Assembly (NCBI GenBank): GCA_031771865.1
Contig: JASISA010000010.1
Coordinates: 682,001-746,000 of the forward strand
Direction of reading: 5' to 3'
Source of the DNA: Nothophaeocryptopus gaeumannii
Lineage: Eukaryota > Ascomycota > Dothideomycetes > Mycosphaerellales > Mycosphaerellaceae
Length of the DNA stretch: 64,000 nt
The notes under the pieces were generated by a model. The model was not told the DNA's origin. It made no database searches and saw only the letters and a program-made list of their open reading frames with translations. Of the stretch, positions 42,523 through 52,302 are shown in pieces. Made by a program: the position numbers and the translations under genes. Position 1 is the first letter of the stretch. Each line of letters begins with the position of its first letter.

Positions 42523-43906
42523 GGCTCCCTTTTATGTGAAGTAGGTGACAGATGCACGTGCCAAGGCTTGCGGTGTCTCTGCGTGTCGGTGACTGTGAAG
42601 CTTCTTCTTCTTCATGATTGACAGCGAAAGTGAAGGAAAGCACATGAAAGTGGCAGAGCGGACGATCTTATACAGACCTCATGCTTCGGTGCTATTGCCG
42701 AACGTAACTGGATATGTTTGAGTGGGCGTTAGCTGGGCTACACGACAGTGGCCTCTGGAGATGGCTGACGAGTGGTCTTCACGTCCGATAGGCAGCCTTG
42801 CTGTTTGCTGTCTTTCCTCAGGTGCGGCCTCGTCGAGCAAATGTGCCGAAAGCTCGCGGGCAGACGAGCCAACCAGCATGTGAACACCTGTTGTGTAACC
42901 GCACTGCGGCCAATAGAAGGCAGAAGGTTCGCATTACGCACGAGGAAGACGTCCGAGGGTGGAGAGCTCTCCATGTATGAGCCACATCCTCCCCGCGAAC
43001 CGGTCAGCGTAGAGAAGCCCACGCTGCCTGGTGGTTCGAGGCATCAAACGTCAGGCCGACAGTATGAGCCAGACATAGGCAAACTACACGCTCTTCTCAG
43101 CTATTGTCCGTCTCTTGATGCGTAGGGCGTTGCTGCTGTCTTCCTACTATGCACTCGGTCTCGTTGGGGTCGCACTGCGGCGGGAGGCGTCGCGTCGTTG
43201 TGTCGTCCAGAAGGGGGCTCTAATTCTAATTGTTCAAGACTTCGATCCGGAGCTTGCGCCGAGTATCAAACAAGCGATGATGCTCATGTGTAGCGAATCT
43301 CCCGCGACAGTGGCTCGTCCAACGCAGGAGCATTGGTGAGTGAGATCGAGAGGGAAGTTGTGCTCCCGTTGAGGTGCAACGGGCTTGGCATGGATTGACC
43401 TCACCTCCTCCCAACTTCTCTGCCATTGCTCCATTGTCATCATCCGTATGTCGAGAACGAGCAAAGGCTATCAACACGATGCCGCCTGACATACCAAGCA
43501 TTGTTCGCGGTCGTCTCTGGCCGTCTCAGAGATACCGTAGCCTGGGTCCTGGCCTATGATGCCTTAGCGATGTTTCCTCGCCCACTAGAATACACACGAA
43601 ACGCGTCAAGACGCGCCAGTGAGCGACACTCAAGATCGTGCCGCCACCATATACACCAGCTTGCCGTCCATATTGATTGCCAAATCTCCGCCGAGAGCTT
43701 GATGATACGGATGTCTGCGACTCCGACCTGCCGGCGTTTCATCGAACTGGCATTGCCAGCGCATACCGTACTCATACTTCTGCAGCTTCCCCAGGTAGCC
43801 TTGAAGAGGCTCTTCCTGCCCTGACAATAAAGCTTGGCAGGCTACTTACTTTCCTTTATACCCCTTGCACTTGCCAAGTTGATCTTGTGCGTCCGTTTCT
43901 TTCAAC
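42523..43906. other. 1.4-kb intergenic region
   Basis: Divergent promoters of the RBR and GH131 genes. A minus-strand open frame at 43630-43827 (KYEYGMRWQCQFDE...) looks somewhat protein-like but has no start codon or family. Confidence 0.4.
43855..43860 (+). promoter_or_regulatory. TATA-like element upstream of GH131
   Basis: TTTATA followed by CCCC, 47 nt before the GH131 start codon. Position is plausible for a core promoter with a short leader; not proven. Confidence 0.3.
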
Positions 43907-44692
43907 ATGCCTTCTTCAACCGCGCTCTTGGCCCTGGTCGGCCTAGCATCAGCTGGCTCTGTGCTATGGGATGGCCGCGCGAATGACTACAAAACGGCTG
44001 CTTTCCTCAGCGACTGGTCCTGGTCAAATCAAGTCGGCCCATATCAATACTACATTCACGGTTCTGGAGACCTAGCCGATTATGTCGCAATGTCCACTAA
44101 ATACAAGAACCCCGCCGACAACGCCTCCAACCAAGGCTTCCAACTCTCAATCGACAACACCTCCAGCTGGCACGGCCAGACCATGATGCGCACAGAACTC
44201 ATCCCACAAACCTCGGCAGCCATCAACTCGGGCAAAGTCTTCTACCACTTCTCCGTCCAACACACGAAAATCAACCCACCTTCCCAGACCGAAGAACACC
44301 AAGTCTGCTTCTTCGAATCACACTTCACTGAACTCAAGTATGGCTCGCTCTCCGGAGAACAAGGAGCTTCAAGCAACGTGCTCCGCTGGATGGCCAACAG
44401 CGAAAGCCAATGGAATGTCACTGTTGAAGCTGGAGTCTGGCACAATGTGGCGTATGGGATCGATTTTGATGCGCAGACTGTGTCCTTCTACCACTCGACT
44501 GGCGCCGAAGATCTTACTTTGACTGCTGGACCTGTCTCTGCTACTACGTTCTCGAATGGGGCGGATTGGCACTTGGGAGTGCTTCGACTACCTGGAAGTT
44601 CGGGCGCAAGTGGGGCGAGAGAGGATTGGCATTTCAGTGGTGTTTATATTGAGAGGGAGGAGGTGACGACTTCAGTCAGTGGACCGGGGTAG
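43907..44692 (+). CDS. Secreted GH131 beta-glucanase
   Basis: 261 residues with signal peptide MPSSTALLALVGLASA. The mature part shows the GH131 pattern throughout: SVLWDGRANDYKT, LSDWSWSNQVGPYQYYIHGS, NPADNASNQGFQL, WHGQTMMRTELIPQTSA, VFYHFSVQHTKINPPS, EEHQVCFFESHFTELKYG and GVWHNVAYGIDFDAQTVSFY. GH131 enzymes have exo-beta-1,3/1,6 and endo-beta-1,4 glucanase activity. The domain is complete at DWHFSGVYIEREE. After it the frame stops at TAG within a GGGG run. A Ser/Thr-rich tail continues in shifted frames (separate entry). Catalytic domain intact, so probably still active and secreted. Confidence 0.92.
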   Translation: MPSSTALLALVGLASAGSVLWDGRANDYKTAAFLSDWSWSNQVGPYQYYIHGSGDLADYVAMSTKYKNPADNASNQGFQLSIDNTSSWHGQTMMRTELIPQTSAAINSGKVFYHFSVQHTKINPPSQTEEHQVCFFESHFTELKYGSLSGEQGASSNVLRWMANSESQWNVTVEAGVWHNVAYGIDFDAQTVSFYHSTGAEDLTLTAGPVSATTFSNGADWHLGVLRLPGSSGASGAREDWHFSGVYIEREEVTTSVSGPG

Positions 44693-44989
44693 CTCGTACT
44701 CGTCGTTTGCATCTGCTGTTTCTTCGACATCTGCTGCTGCTTCGACATCGGCGCCAGCGAGCATGGAGTCAGCTGTCTCAAGAGTGGCTGCGTCATCGAG
44801 TGCTCCGACCACTCTTCGACGCAAGTCAAGGCTACATCCGCGTCTACTTCCAGCTCTGCTGGCGAGCCTGATTTCTACAAAAGCGGCTCGACGACGTCTT
44901 TCGCAGAAGCTACCACCGCTGCGACTACTTCCTCTGCGGCTGCGGAGGCGAGCGATTGCAAAGTTGTGTACAGCTACAAGTATGTGTAA
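44693..44989 (+). pseudogene. Frameshifted Ser/Thr-rich tail of the GH131 gene
   Basis: Directly after the GH131 stop the +1 frame reads SSYSSFASAVSSTSAAAS, APASMESAVSRVAASSSAPT, and then another shift opens STQVKATSASTSSSAGEPDF, FAEATTAATTSSAAAEAS, ending CKVVYSYKYV at 44989. One extra G in the GGGG at about 44687-44690 and one missing base near 44815 would explain both breaks. An intron is less likely because the intervening sequence is itself Ser/Thr/Ala-coding. The tail resembles wall-associating linkers of secreted proteins. Confidence 0.55.
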
Positions 44990-45249
44990 GATGTAGTAAA
45001 AGGAAAGCTTACACGTTACAAGATGTTTACAAATCAGGAGAAAACACGCACAAGACTTTGTTACATATTAAACAGGCGAATCCATTCGCCAAAGTTTAGC
45101 TCAATTCTCACTTCCATCCCACTTCCAAAACCAAGCAGCAGCAGCAACGCCGATTCCTAGTGTCGCAATCAATGCACTGCACTTATCTGCGCACAACTAG
45201 TCAGCAGCTTATCCTCGCACGTATGAAAGCCGTACGTACAGTAATCTGA
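44990..45249. other. Convergent 3' flank
   Basis: Short spacer between the GH131 locus and the coiled-coil gene. No gene. Confidence 0.4.
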
Positions 45250-46385
45250 TCACCACGGCTGGCTATTCTGCACACAGTACTCACAGTCATGCTTAAGAAC
45301 CCGATGCCAGTATCGATGCTCATCCCAGGAGTAGCTGGGTCGTGTTGCCTCCTGTAGATAGCGCGGTGTTGGCGATTGAGGCTGTGGTGAAGGGACTTCG
45401 CCTTGCTGAGGAGTGGAAGTGCGAGAACGGCGAGTTGGTCGGCGGTCAACAATTGGGAGTGGAACGAGGGTAGAAGAAGTTGGCGCGGAAGATGCTTGTT
45501 GTGAGAGGGTCGAAACTTCCTGCTGGAAGCTTGAGAACTGCTCTTGAAGCTTGTGTAAGGCAGCCGTGAGTTCTTCGGAGGTTGTGGACTGAGAAGTACT
45601 GATCTTCTCCAGCTTCTGGGAAAGTTCCTCGATATCTTCCCCACGCTTGCGACTCTCAGCTCGAAGATCCTTTTTCGCGCGCTCAAGCTCTTTATACAGG
45701 CCTCCGACCTCCACGCCGTGGATCGAATGTTGCTTCTCAAACTCCTCGCGCAGAGACCAACACTCAGACGCCAGAGTTTCTTTGCTGCGCTCTGCTTCGT
45801 CAGCAAGGCCTTGTCGGATCTTGAATGTCAGCTCAATGTCGTGACCAGCTAGCTCGTCTCGCATGCGTTTCTCGACTTCGACCATCTCTCTTTTCGCCTT
45901 TTCGAAGTCTTTAATCACGGATGCGAGCTCGACGCGGTGGAGTCTGAGGCTTGCTGTGAGACCTTCGATGTCTTCTGGTGAGAGATGCGCGCCCCTTTGA
46001 GTAGTTGCCAGAGGTTTGTGGCTAGCAGTCAAGGGCTTGTCAGTCGTCATCATAGCCTTGACATTTGTGGCCACAGCCTTTCCCTTGGCTTCCTGAACAG
46101 GAACATCTGCTTCCTCGTCATCGCTGTCCAACACGAAGTCGCTCGGAGCTCGGAGAGGCGACAATGATGGGGACTCGATGTTTTTCATTGCTTCTGCAAG
46201 TTGATTCTGGATGTCCTCGGGGGCTGCTTCGCCTGCAAGGATCCAATCGGCTTGGGCGGGGAGAGTCTCTGTTGCCTCTGGCTCTGAATCCTTAGCCACT
46301 GGGGCTCTGCATAGCTGTCAGCGTCTGAGAATGTTAGAAGTCCAGCAGTTGTAATAACGAACTTAGCCTTGAATCTTGGCCACAT
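45250..46385 (-). CDS. Coiled-coil protein of unknown function
   Basis: The main exon runs from about 46310 down to the stop at 45250. It starts acidic (DSEPEATETLPAQADWILAG), has FVLDSDDEEADVPVQEAKGK, then a long coiled coil (SLRLHRVELASVIKDFEKAK, EVEKRMRDELAGHDIEL, GLYKELERAKKDLRAESRKR, IEELSQKLEKIS, ALHKLQEQFSSFQQEVSTLS) and a Ser/Pro-rich tail, closing with RYWHRVLKHDCEYCVQN. The main frame has no ATG. A first exon around 46360-46385 (MWPRFKAKF) may splice to GACAG at about 46314, but its donor is weak. No family recognised. The Cys/His-containing end HDCEYC is the only unusual motif. Confidence 0.6.
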
Positions 46386-47164
46386 CTTCAGAGTCTGCGC
46401 GGCTGTTGTCCGAGGCTGCGTGAGTGACCCGGTCAGTAAGTTGGGGACAAGCTCCCCCGGGCTTTTATGAATATACAGATTGCATGATGGAGTATAGAAT
46501 GCTGCGAGCAGAATCTACCAATTCGCATCATAGGCGAAGACTTCGCCACCATACTGTTTGCGCTCGAAGATCTTGCTCGATGGCATGGAGCAATCGCAGC
46601 GGGAGTGCATCTTCACGGTGATCTCCAAGCTCGAAGTCCGCAGCGGGTCTGTGAAAACGTGCTTTGGCTTGGAGAATTAAGCAAGCTGCCTGCCTGCTGC
46701 ATTCTATGATGTTCGCCGTGTTAGGCAGCGAGGACTCAAAGCTGGATGGCCAGGATGCATTTCGGGAACTTTCTGAGCTGAACATCCTTTCCCATGAGAC
46801 ACTGCCGCTGCGCCATAGGAAGGACCGTCAAAGAAGCCAGAGATGCCTCCAGGTCAACGTGTATCGCGATAGTCTTCAGGAAGAGCAATTCATGTTCATT
46901 TGAAGTCGTTAATTTCCCGGTCATGAACTGTCACTGCCCTGAGTGTTCGGAGACTGACATTCAAGTTGGCATGAGCTGCCGAGATAGGTAGCCTTGGTTG
47001 GCAGACACGCCCTGAGATTGCTCGACCATGATCCATGGATGTGAGAGCTGTCAAAGAGGCTCCATTGCTCATTGACAGAAGTCGCGGTCAAAGTCGCGAA
47101 CTTGACGCGTCGTCTGAACCCTGGCGCTTGACATCGCTCTGACAATCAACACCGCCATTATCCA
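46386..47164. other. Intergenic, no gene
   Basis: Between the coiled-coil gene and the kinase-like gene, divergent promoters. Only short frames. Confidence 0.4.
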
Positions 47165-47956
47165 ATGCTCCTCTCTTTTCGAATATGGCTCGGAAGGAGG
47201 CTGTTCGGCGTCATCGGAGATTCGAAATGGCCAAATGGCGTCCTGATCAGTCCTTCGCGACTCGTAAAATGGGGTTGCAATGAGCCCGAGCTCGAAGCCT
47301 TGCGCTACGTGGCGGAGAACACGACGATACCCATCCCGAAAGTCCACAAAGCCCACACGTGGCACGGAAAGATCGCAATCGAAATGGAGTACTTCAAGGA
47401 ATGCGAGACATTGCACGTCGTGTGGCGTGGGCTCACCGTCGAGCAGAAGCGAGCAGTCGTGGACGAAGTCGCTGGATACATCAAGCAGCTGCGGGCCTTA
47501 CCGACCCCGAAAGACTTCAAGGTTTCCTCGACGAGCGGCGGTCCTTGCCGCGATGTAAGAGTGGGTTCAGTGAAGCCATTTGGACCATTCGACAGCACCG
47601 ATGCCTTCCATCAAGAGGCTCGTGGGGGAATGTCGTTGGACATGGCTCGGAATGTGTTTGGGGAAAAAGTTGCGCGAATCCACGAACGTGAATATGAGTT
47701 ACGCTACACGCATGGAGACTTGGGAGTACAGAATATTCTCATGCGAAATGGGAAATTGGTCGCCGTGATCGACTGGGAATGTGGTGGATGGTATCCGTCC
47801 TACTGGGAATACACCAAATATCACTACAATAGGGTGTTTTGTCCGGAGTTCTATGAGCTGCTGGACCAAAAGGTCGATCGTTATGACGAAGAACTGGAGG
47901 CCGAGCGTGTGCTATGGGAATGTTTCGACCAACCCCTCGATCAAGCTGACTCCTAA
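47165..47956 (+). CDS. Aminoglycoside phosphotransferase-like kinase
   Basis: 263 residues, intronless. APH/choline-kinase-like fold: N-lobe with LVKWGCNEPELEALRYVAEN and IPIPKVHKAHTW, hinge MEYFKECETLHVVW, catalytic loop YTHGDLGVQNILMRNGK (His-Gly-Asp about 183-185, Asn about 190) and metal-binding VIDWECGGWYPSYWEYTK (Asp about 203). In fungi this family is large and mostly uncharacterised; small-molecule or protein phosphorylation is possible. The N-terminal start MLLSFRIWLGRRL replaces the usual beginning and lacks a glycine-rich loop, as is common in the family. It overlaps nothing; its stop lies 23 bp from the end of the broken DUF6914-like gene, tail to tail. Confidence 0.82.
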   Translation: MLLSFRIWLGRRLFGVIGDSKWPNGVLISPSRLVKWGCNEPELEALRYVAENTTIPIPKVHKAHTWHGKIAIEMEYFKECETLHVVWRGLTVEQKRAVVDEVAGYIKQLRALPTPKDFKVSSTSGGPCRDVRVGSVKPFGPFDSTDAFHQEARGGMSLDMARNVFGEKVARIHEREYELRYTHGDLGVQNILMRNGKLVAVIDWECGGWYPSYWEYTKYHYNRVFCPEFYELLDQKVDRYDEELEAERVLWECFDQPLDQADS

Positions 47957-47978
47957 CTTTGCCGGCACACACTGTGTC

Positions 47979-48536
47979 TCAGTCGCGGCGCGATGTCAGA
48001 TTTTTGAAGCAATCTACAATTGCATTTGGCCGGCCATTTTCCATAAACCAATCCGCGAACGCCATGCACTGTTTCATGATCTCCTGAACGTCCAGCGGCT
48101 CCGCGTAGCCTGCTCGCTGCAACAGCAGGATGACGTTCTTTATCCAAGTCGTGCAATTCTCTTCCGGAGTCTGGCCCGGACGCGGAAGGGGAACTTGCTG
48201 CAGCAAAGCCTCTAGGTCTCGATGAGTTGCATCTTTCGACAATTTGCCAATGACGCAGGCGCCGAGAAAGTGACCAGTGTTGAGTGGATTGACTTGTCGC
48301 CGCGCACGGAACCATCACTCTCTATCCGGATTGAGAACATTCTTGCCAGTTCTGTCGAAACGGAAAGCGTCCGTCGCGTCAAATGACGCGCATTCCCCGA
48401 TCAGATCGAGATCTTTGGGCCGGAGCAGGACTGCCCAGTGATAGAGTGCAAAGCCGAGTCTTTCCCGGTTTGCTTTGCCAAGTGAAATTTCGTCGCGATG
48501 GAAGCATTCTATGCACACTCTGGCCTTGTTGGACAT
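47979..48536 (-). pseudogene. DUF6914-like gene interrupted by one TGA
   Basis: From ATG 48536 the frame reads MSNKARVCIECFHRDEIS, ERLGFALYHWAVLLRPKDLD, then FRFDRTGKNVLNPDRE and a TGA at 48315-48317. Without change of frame it goes on with WFRARRQVNPLNTGHFLGAC, VIGKLSKDATHRDLEALLQ, CTTWIKNVILLLQRAG and ends NAIVDCFKNLTSRRD. The parts before and after the stop together match the layout of the fungal DUF6914 family (YHWA...PK, then ...IGK..., then C..W...). A single TGG to TGA change explains the break. An intron across the stop does not preserve frame. Function of the family unknown. It may instead be an expressed short form. Confidence 0.6.
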
Positions 48537-49370
48537 TGTCTTCAGGAACCCTCCGGATCTGTTCGATTGTTAGCACGGAGCTGTCAACAATCTTCTCGCA
48601 AACAAGTGACCAACCCAGCCGCGGGAAGTGAACCAAAAAGCTTCAACGGAGTTCAGTATGCAGTATGAATGCCCGACTTAGGACATCCGCTTGTTGACTT
48701 GTGTCCTGCAGATCACCATCCGCGGCGTCTTATTGCGCTAAGACTGCCTTTTGAAGGCGACTTCGTTCTAGCCGCCGAGCTGTGCCCCACACGCACGGGC
48801 AAGGCTGCGCCTCGCGACAGTCCAATCCAAGACGTCCACCATCTTTCGCCTTATGTTCGGAACAGATCGTTGGCTATCAGCCTCTCCCTGCGTGCTTCGA
48901 AGGCGTATGGCTGCATGCGACATTCACAGCGCCGCTGATTTGGGCATGCTACGCCGCAACGCCGCAATGTTAGAGATCACTTGGTCCCACAGCTCAAGCG
49001 TTCTTTTTTTCAACCTGATGCAGGCTCAGCGTCGCTCAGTGTGTAGTACGGCATTACTCGGTTGCGACAGCTCGCCCCAATCGACGCGCTCAAAGGTTCG
49101 GGGACCACCAGTGCTAAGGTCTGTCTCGGATCTCTTTACAAGACTGATAGACAGGGCCGTATGCCTCAGGAAAAGCGAAGAAAGATTAGCTCCGTCATGT
49201 AAACCGATCTCCGGAGACAGTGATTGGATACCTTTACCAGCAGCGGAAGTCCTCAACTTGCCACCTTGCAGAACATTAAGACTCATCTGTCTCACGGAAA
49301 TTGTTTTTGATTCTGCAGCCCAGTCGAGTTACATCAGCGCCAACCTTCGCACCTGGCGCTGAAGCATGTC
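48537..49370. other. Intergenic, no gene
   Basis: The stretch ahead of the HET fragment. Searched by eye for the missing N-terminal half of a HET domain; none found in any plus frame. Contains a T7 run near 49004. Confidence 0.4.
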
Positions 49371-50192
49371 TTGGCGGGCGTGAGCAACCTCAGCGACACC
49401 CCTAAAGACATAGTCTTCGGAAAACCCCCTGTTTTGCTCAAAGGCTCTGGATGGAATGAAGGTGTACCGCCTCAGTTGATGGAGAACAACACGGCGATCA
49501 ATTCAATGTTCAGGTGGTATCGTAAAGCTGAAGTCTGCCTGACTTACCTCTCGGATGTCATGTGTCAGCCTACCTACAGCCGGGAGAAGCGTGGAGGTGG
49601 TCCTCTCGCGAGACAAGGTGGGCAAGACAAGTTATCCGAATGGTTTGAGCGAGGCTGGACCCTTCAAGAGCTCCTCGCACCAACCCAAATGCAATTCTTC
49701 GACACCGACGGGAATTTCATGGGCACCCGATCCGAGCTAGCGCCTGAGATAGCCGCCATCACTGGCATCGACGCGAAGGTTTTGAGAGGTGAGGCCGACT
49801 TCCGCAAAGCAAGCGTCGCAGCCAAGATGAGCTGGCAAGCGGGTCGCAAGACTCCCAAAATCGAAGATATTGCGTATAGCATGCTGAGGATCTTTGGCAT
49901 CAACATGGACGCTACCTACGGCAAGGAACTGAAAGCATTGCTTGAATTGCAGGCCAAGCTGGTCGAGACATCAACCGACGAATCACTCTTCGCTTGGACA
50001 ACGCCAGCTGGAGGTCTACCTTTTCCAGAGCACCGCATGCGTGATTTGCAATCTGATGAGTGGGGCCTATCATATGGAGCAAAGAGGTCTGCTATGCCCG
50101 TTTCCGTCCAACAACTTCGTAGATTACAAAAAGCTCCTCCGGATGCTCGTATTTCCGTGCATCGGCATGCCAATGATCATCCATCTGGGTAA
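49371..50192 (+). pseudogene. HET-domain gene, 5'-truncated
   Basis: An open frame of 274 codons carrying the C-terminal half of a HET (heterokaryon incompatibility) domain: NTAINSMFRWYRKAEVCLTY, LSEWFERGWTLQELLAPTQM, FFDTDGNFMGTRSELAPEIA, AAKMSWQAGRKTPKIEDIAY, SMLRIFGINMDATYGK and ESLFAWTTPAGGL. The N-terminal half, normally with an AxxSHxWG motif and a WIDxxCIDQ motif, is missing, and the frame has no ATG before codon 37 (49479). A downstream effector region is also lacking. HET proteins trigger cell death on contact with unlike strains; this copy is probably inactive. Fragment status is inferred from comparison with the family pattern. Confidence 0.65.
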
Positions 50193-50559
50193 CCGCACAA
50201 AGTTCAACTTCACTCTGAATTGTATCGATGCCAACTCGGATGATGAGGGTATTGCGGAGCTCGTAGGTGGATGTGTTGATGCGAATTTGCTGGGCCGACG
50301 ACATAGGGATGAGCTCATGCTATAAACTACAACGGGTTGTTGAATTTGCTGCGAATCTGCTGAGGGCTCACTGCTCCTGACATTCTTCTTATAGCATCGT
50401 CTGCACGTGAAAGCCCCGTGCGTGCGACCATCGCCAGGGCAGCGGGCTGGTCCGTTATATATTTCGTCATTGTCGGCCCCGGCAGGTCTCCGTGCCAGCT
50501 AAGAGGGCATCAAACATAACGCCATACAACTGCGGATATGTTTTTCACAGAACACCGGC
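50193..50559. other. Intergenic ahead of the tandem array
   Basis: Frame +1 stays open to 50325 without recognisable domains. Otherwise nothing. It must contain the promoter of array gene A. Confidence 0.35.
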
Positions 50560-51099
50560 ATGATGGTGATAGTCTCCTCTGGTAGCCGAATTCAAGGTCT
50601 ACGAGAGCAGATCTTCGGTACGCCGCGACCAAACTCTTCTCAACTCAAGAATCCCGTTAACAGCCACATACCCAATGCAGCACTAGCATTCCCATGCGCC
50701 ACCCAAGGCCTGATCGGCCAGCAGCAAAAAGCCACAATTTTACTGTTCAGTGAAAAGCGCGATCCAAACACGAAGTTTATGGACGGCACGAAAGAGGCCC
50801 TCCTAGTATACGGCGCTCCTGTGACTTCTAGAGTAGCAGCAAAGGGGAAGGGTGCCGATACATATGAGAGGGCTCTACAGAAACCGTTGGATTTGACATC
50901 TGAAGCTCTTGCGGTTGTGTTGAAGGAGGAACCGGATATGGGAGAGGCGAAGGCGACCGGGAATGGGATAATTGACGCGGTTTTGATGCCGGGAAAGAGA
51001 CCAGAGTCATTTTGGGAATTTGGGAAAGGACAGCAGCAGCAAGCGAGTAATCCTTTCCGTGGGGGACGCAGAGCTGGGAGCAGAAGCCGTCAGTCGTGA
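50560..51099 (+). CDS. Tandem-array orphan protein, copy A
   Basis: First of five paralogs. N-terminus SSGSRIQGLREQIF matches copies B-E. At the conserved intron position the sequence G/GTACGC...GTTAAC...ATGCAG (50618-50680) is exactly 63 nt and free of stops, so both spliced (158 aa) and unspliced (179 aa) forms are in frame. The spliced form continues ALAFPCATQGL, KATILLFSEKRD, and the shared helix DTYERALQKPLDLTSEALAV, then a longer tail than the others, ending in a basic FRGGRRAGSRSRQS. No signal peptide, membrane helix or known domain. Cytosolic or nuclear by default. Function unknown. It is the most diverged member. Confidence 0.65.
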   Translation: MMVIVSSGSRIQGLREQIFGTPRPNSSQLKNPVNSHIPNAALAFPCATQGLIGQQQKATILLFSEKRDPNTKFMDGTKEALLVYGAPVTSRVAAKGKGADTYERALQKPLDLTSEALAVVLKEEPDMGEAKATGNGIIDAVLMPGKRPESFWEFGKGQQQQASNPFRGGRRAGSRSRQS

Positions 51100-51417
51100 A
51101 GTACTCCTTTCGGAATGTTTGGGGGGTCCGCAGAGAAAGGCCATCAGCAGGCAGGTAACCCTTCTACTTCCTCCAACTGAAGAGTGGGCAGGAACAATCG
51201 CGTGGCATGAATGTTCAGCATTCTTGCTTCTTCCAGATCACCGCACTTTCTTCATGTGAAAGCTGCAAGAACGATACTAGTGCCGAAGCTGGATTTCGCT
51301 CCAGCATGTTTTGACCTCAACCTCTTCCTTCCATTCTCCTCGAACAATCAACAAGATCCATCAGAAGACACATACCATACAGTAAATCACAAGACATATA
51401 CTACACGGTACACCAAA
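51100..51417. other. Intergenic between array copies A and B
   Basis: Spacer containing the promoter of copy B. No gene. Confidence 0.4.
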
Positions 51418-51911
51418 ATGCCGTCCGGGAACCGCATTCATGGTCTGCGTGAGCTGATCATCTGTAAGGCTCTCCTTCAGCTTCGACTCGACTCAAAAAT
51501 CATGTTGACGAGAGCACAGCCAACGCACTCGTAACCTTCCAAAAACTCATAGACGAAGAAGCAAATCGGAAGAACCAAGACATCTCGGACCAGCGCAAGC
51601 GATTCGACATTGTCATTGGCGGACCGGCCGGCGAGAAGCGGGCAGCTCTGATCTACGTATACTACAAACCAAACGGTTTCAGGACAGCGGCTCTCAGCGC
51701 GCCAGCAAAAGACTACGAAGGTGCGCTGGAGACACTGCTCGATTTGTTGACCGAGTTTTGCCCTGTCCCGGCACTTGTTATGGGGAGGCCAGTCTCGAGG
51801 ACTCACGGTAAAGTGGACATGTCGCTCGTCATAGCAGCGAGTTCGGCGGAAGAGGAGAAGAAAAAAATGAGAGCTGGGGCTACTGGAAGCCAAAGCTTGA
51901 TTCTATCATGA
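51418..51911 (+). CDS. Tandem-array orphan protein, copy B
   Basis: Two exons, 51418-51463 and 51520-51911, joined across a 56-nt intron (T/GTAAGG, TTGACG branch, GCACAG), 145 residues. Exon 1 gives MPSGNRIHGLRELII. Exon 2 starts SNALVTFQKLIDEEANRK and continues RFDIVIGGPAGEKRAALIYV, then the shared acidic helix KDYEGALETLLDLLTEF, and ends AGATGSQSLILS. The second exon lacks an ATG, so a single-exon view misses this gene. The intron lies at the same codon phase (after the first base) as in C and D. No recognised family; about as long as C and D plus a C-terminal extension of about 45 residues. Confidence 0.7.
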
Positions 51912-52302
51912 TCGATCAATGCGACTACTTCGGGGGTTGAGACAGACTGCGCGGCGGGATATGGGAGTGTTAGAGTTGTCATCATTTGGCTGCCGCTGTA
52001 GCGAAATGCAAATACACAGACCCCAAATTTGAAGACTGCACTCTCAATGCGTACAGTCTGAGACGGATGCGAGTTCTATGGTAAATGTCCAATGTCAGTG
52101 ACAGTTAAATACTAGGCGCAGTTGAGCTTTCACATGCTGAAGTCGATTACAAGCTTAGGACGCTAGAATTTCGCTGTGTCCCACAACGACCGTTAGTGGT
52201 CCGTCAGCTCCCTACTCTCAAATTCTCAATCGGTTTCCAACTTCTGACAAGCCACCGCCTGCCATCATCGTCATCATCGTCATCATCCGCAATCAGATCA
52301 CC
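51912..52302. other. Intergenic between array copies B and C
   Basis: Promoter of copy C. Just before its start lies a CAT/CGT trinucleotide run (52262-52287). Confidence 0.45.
52262..52287. repeat. CATCATCGT microsatellite
   Basis: Nearly three copies of the nine-base unit CATCATCGT, 16-41 bp upstream of the start codon of copy C, likely in its 5' UTR. Confidence 0.6.

Noticed and set aside
43630..43827. Minus-strand frame KYEYGMRWQCQFDE...LVYMVAARS
   Set aside because: Looks slightly protein-like, but starts at TTG, is only 65 codons, and overlaps the GH131 promoter; no family recognised, so left as unresolved.
44690..44800. Intron as explanation of the GH131 tail shift
   Set aside because: GTAGCT is a weak donor, no good branch site is present, and the supposed intron codes for the same Ser/Thr/Ala-rich composition as the tail.
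48270..48365. Intron spanning the TGA of the DUF6914-like gene
   Set aside because: Candidate GT...AG pairs there change the reading frame of the conserved downstream part.
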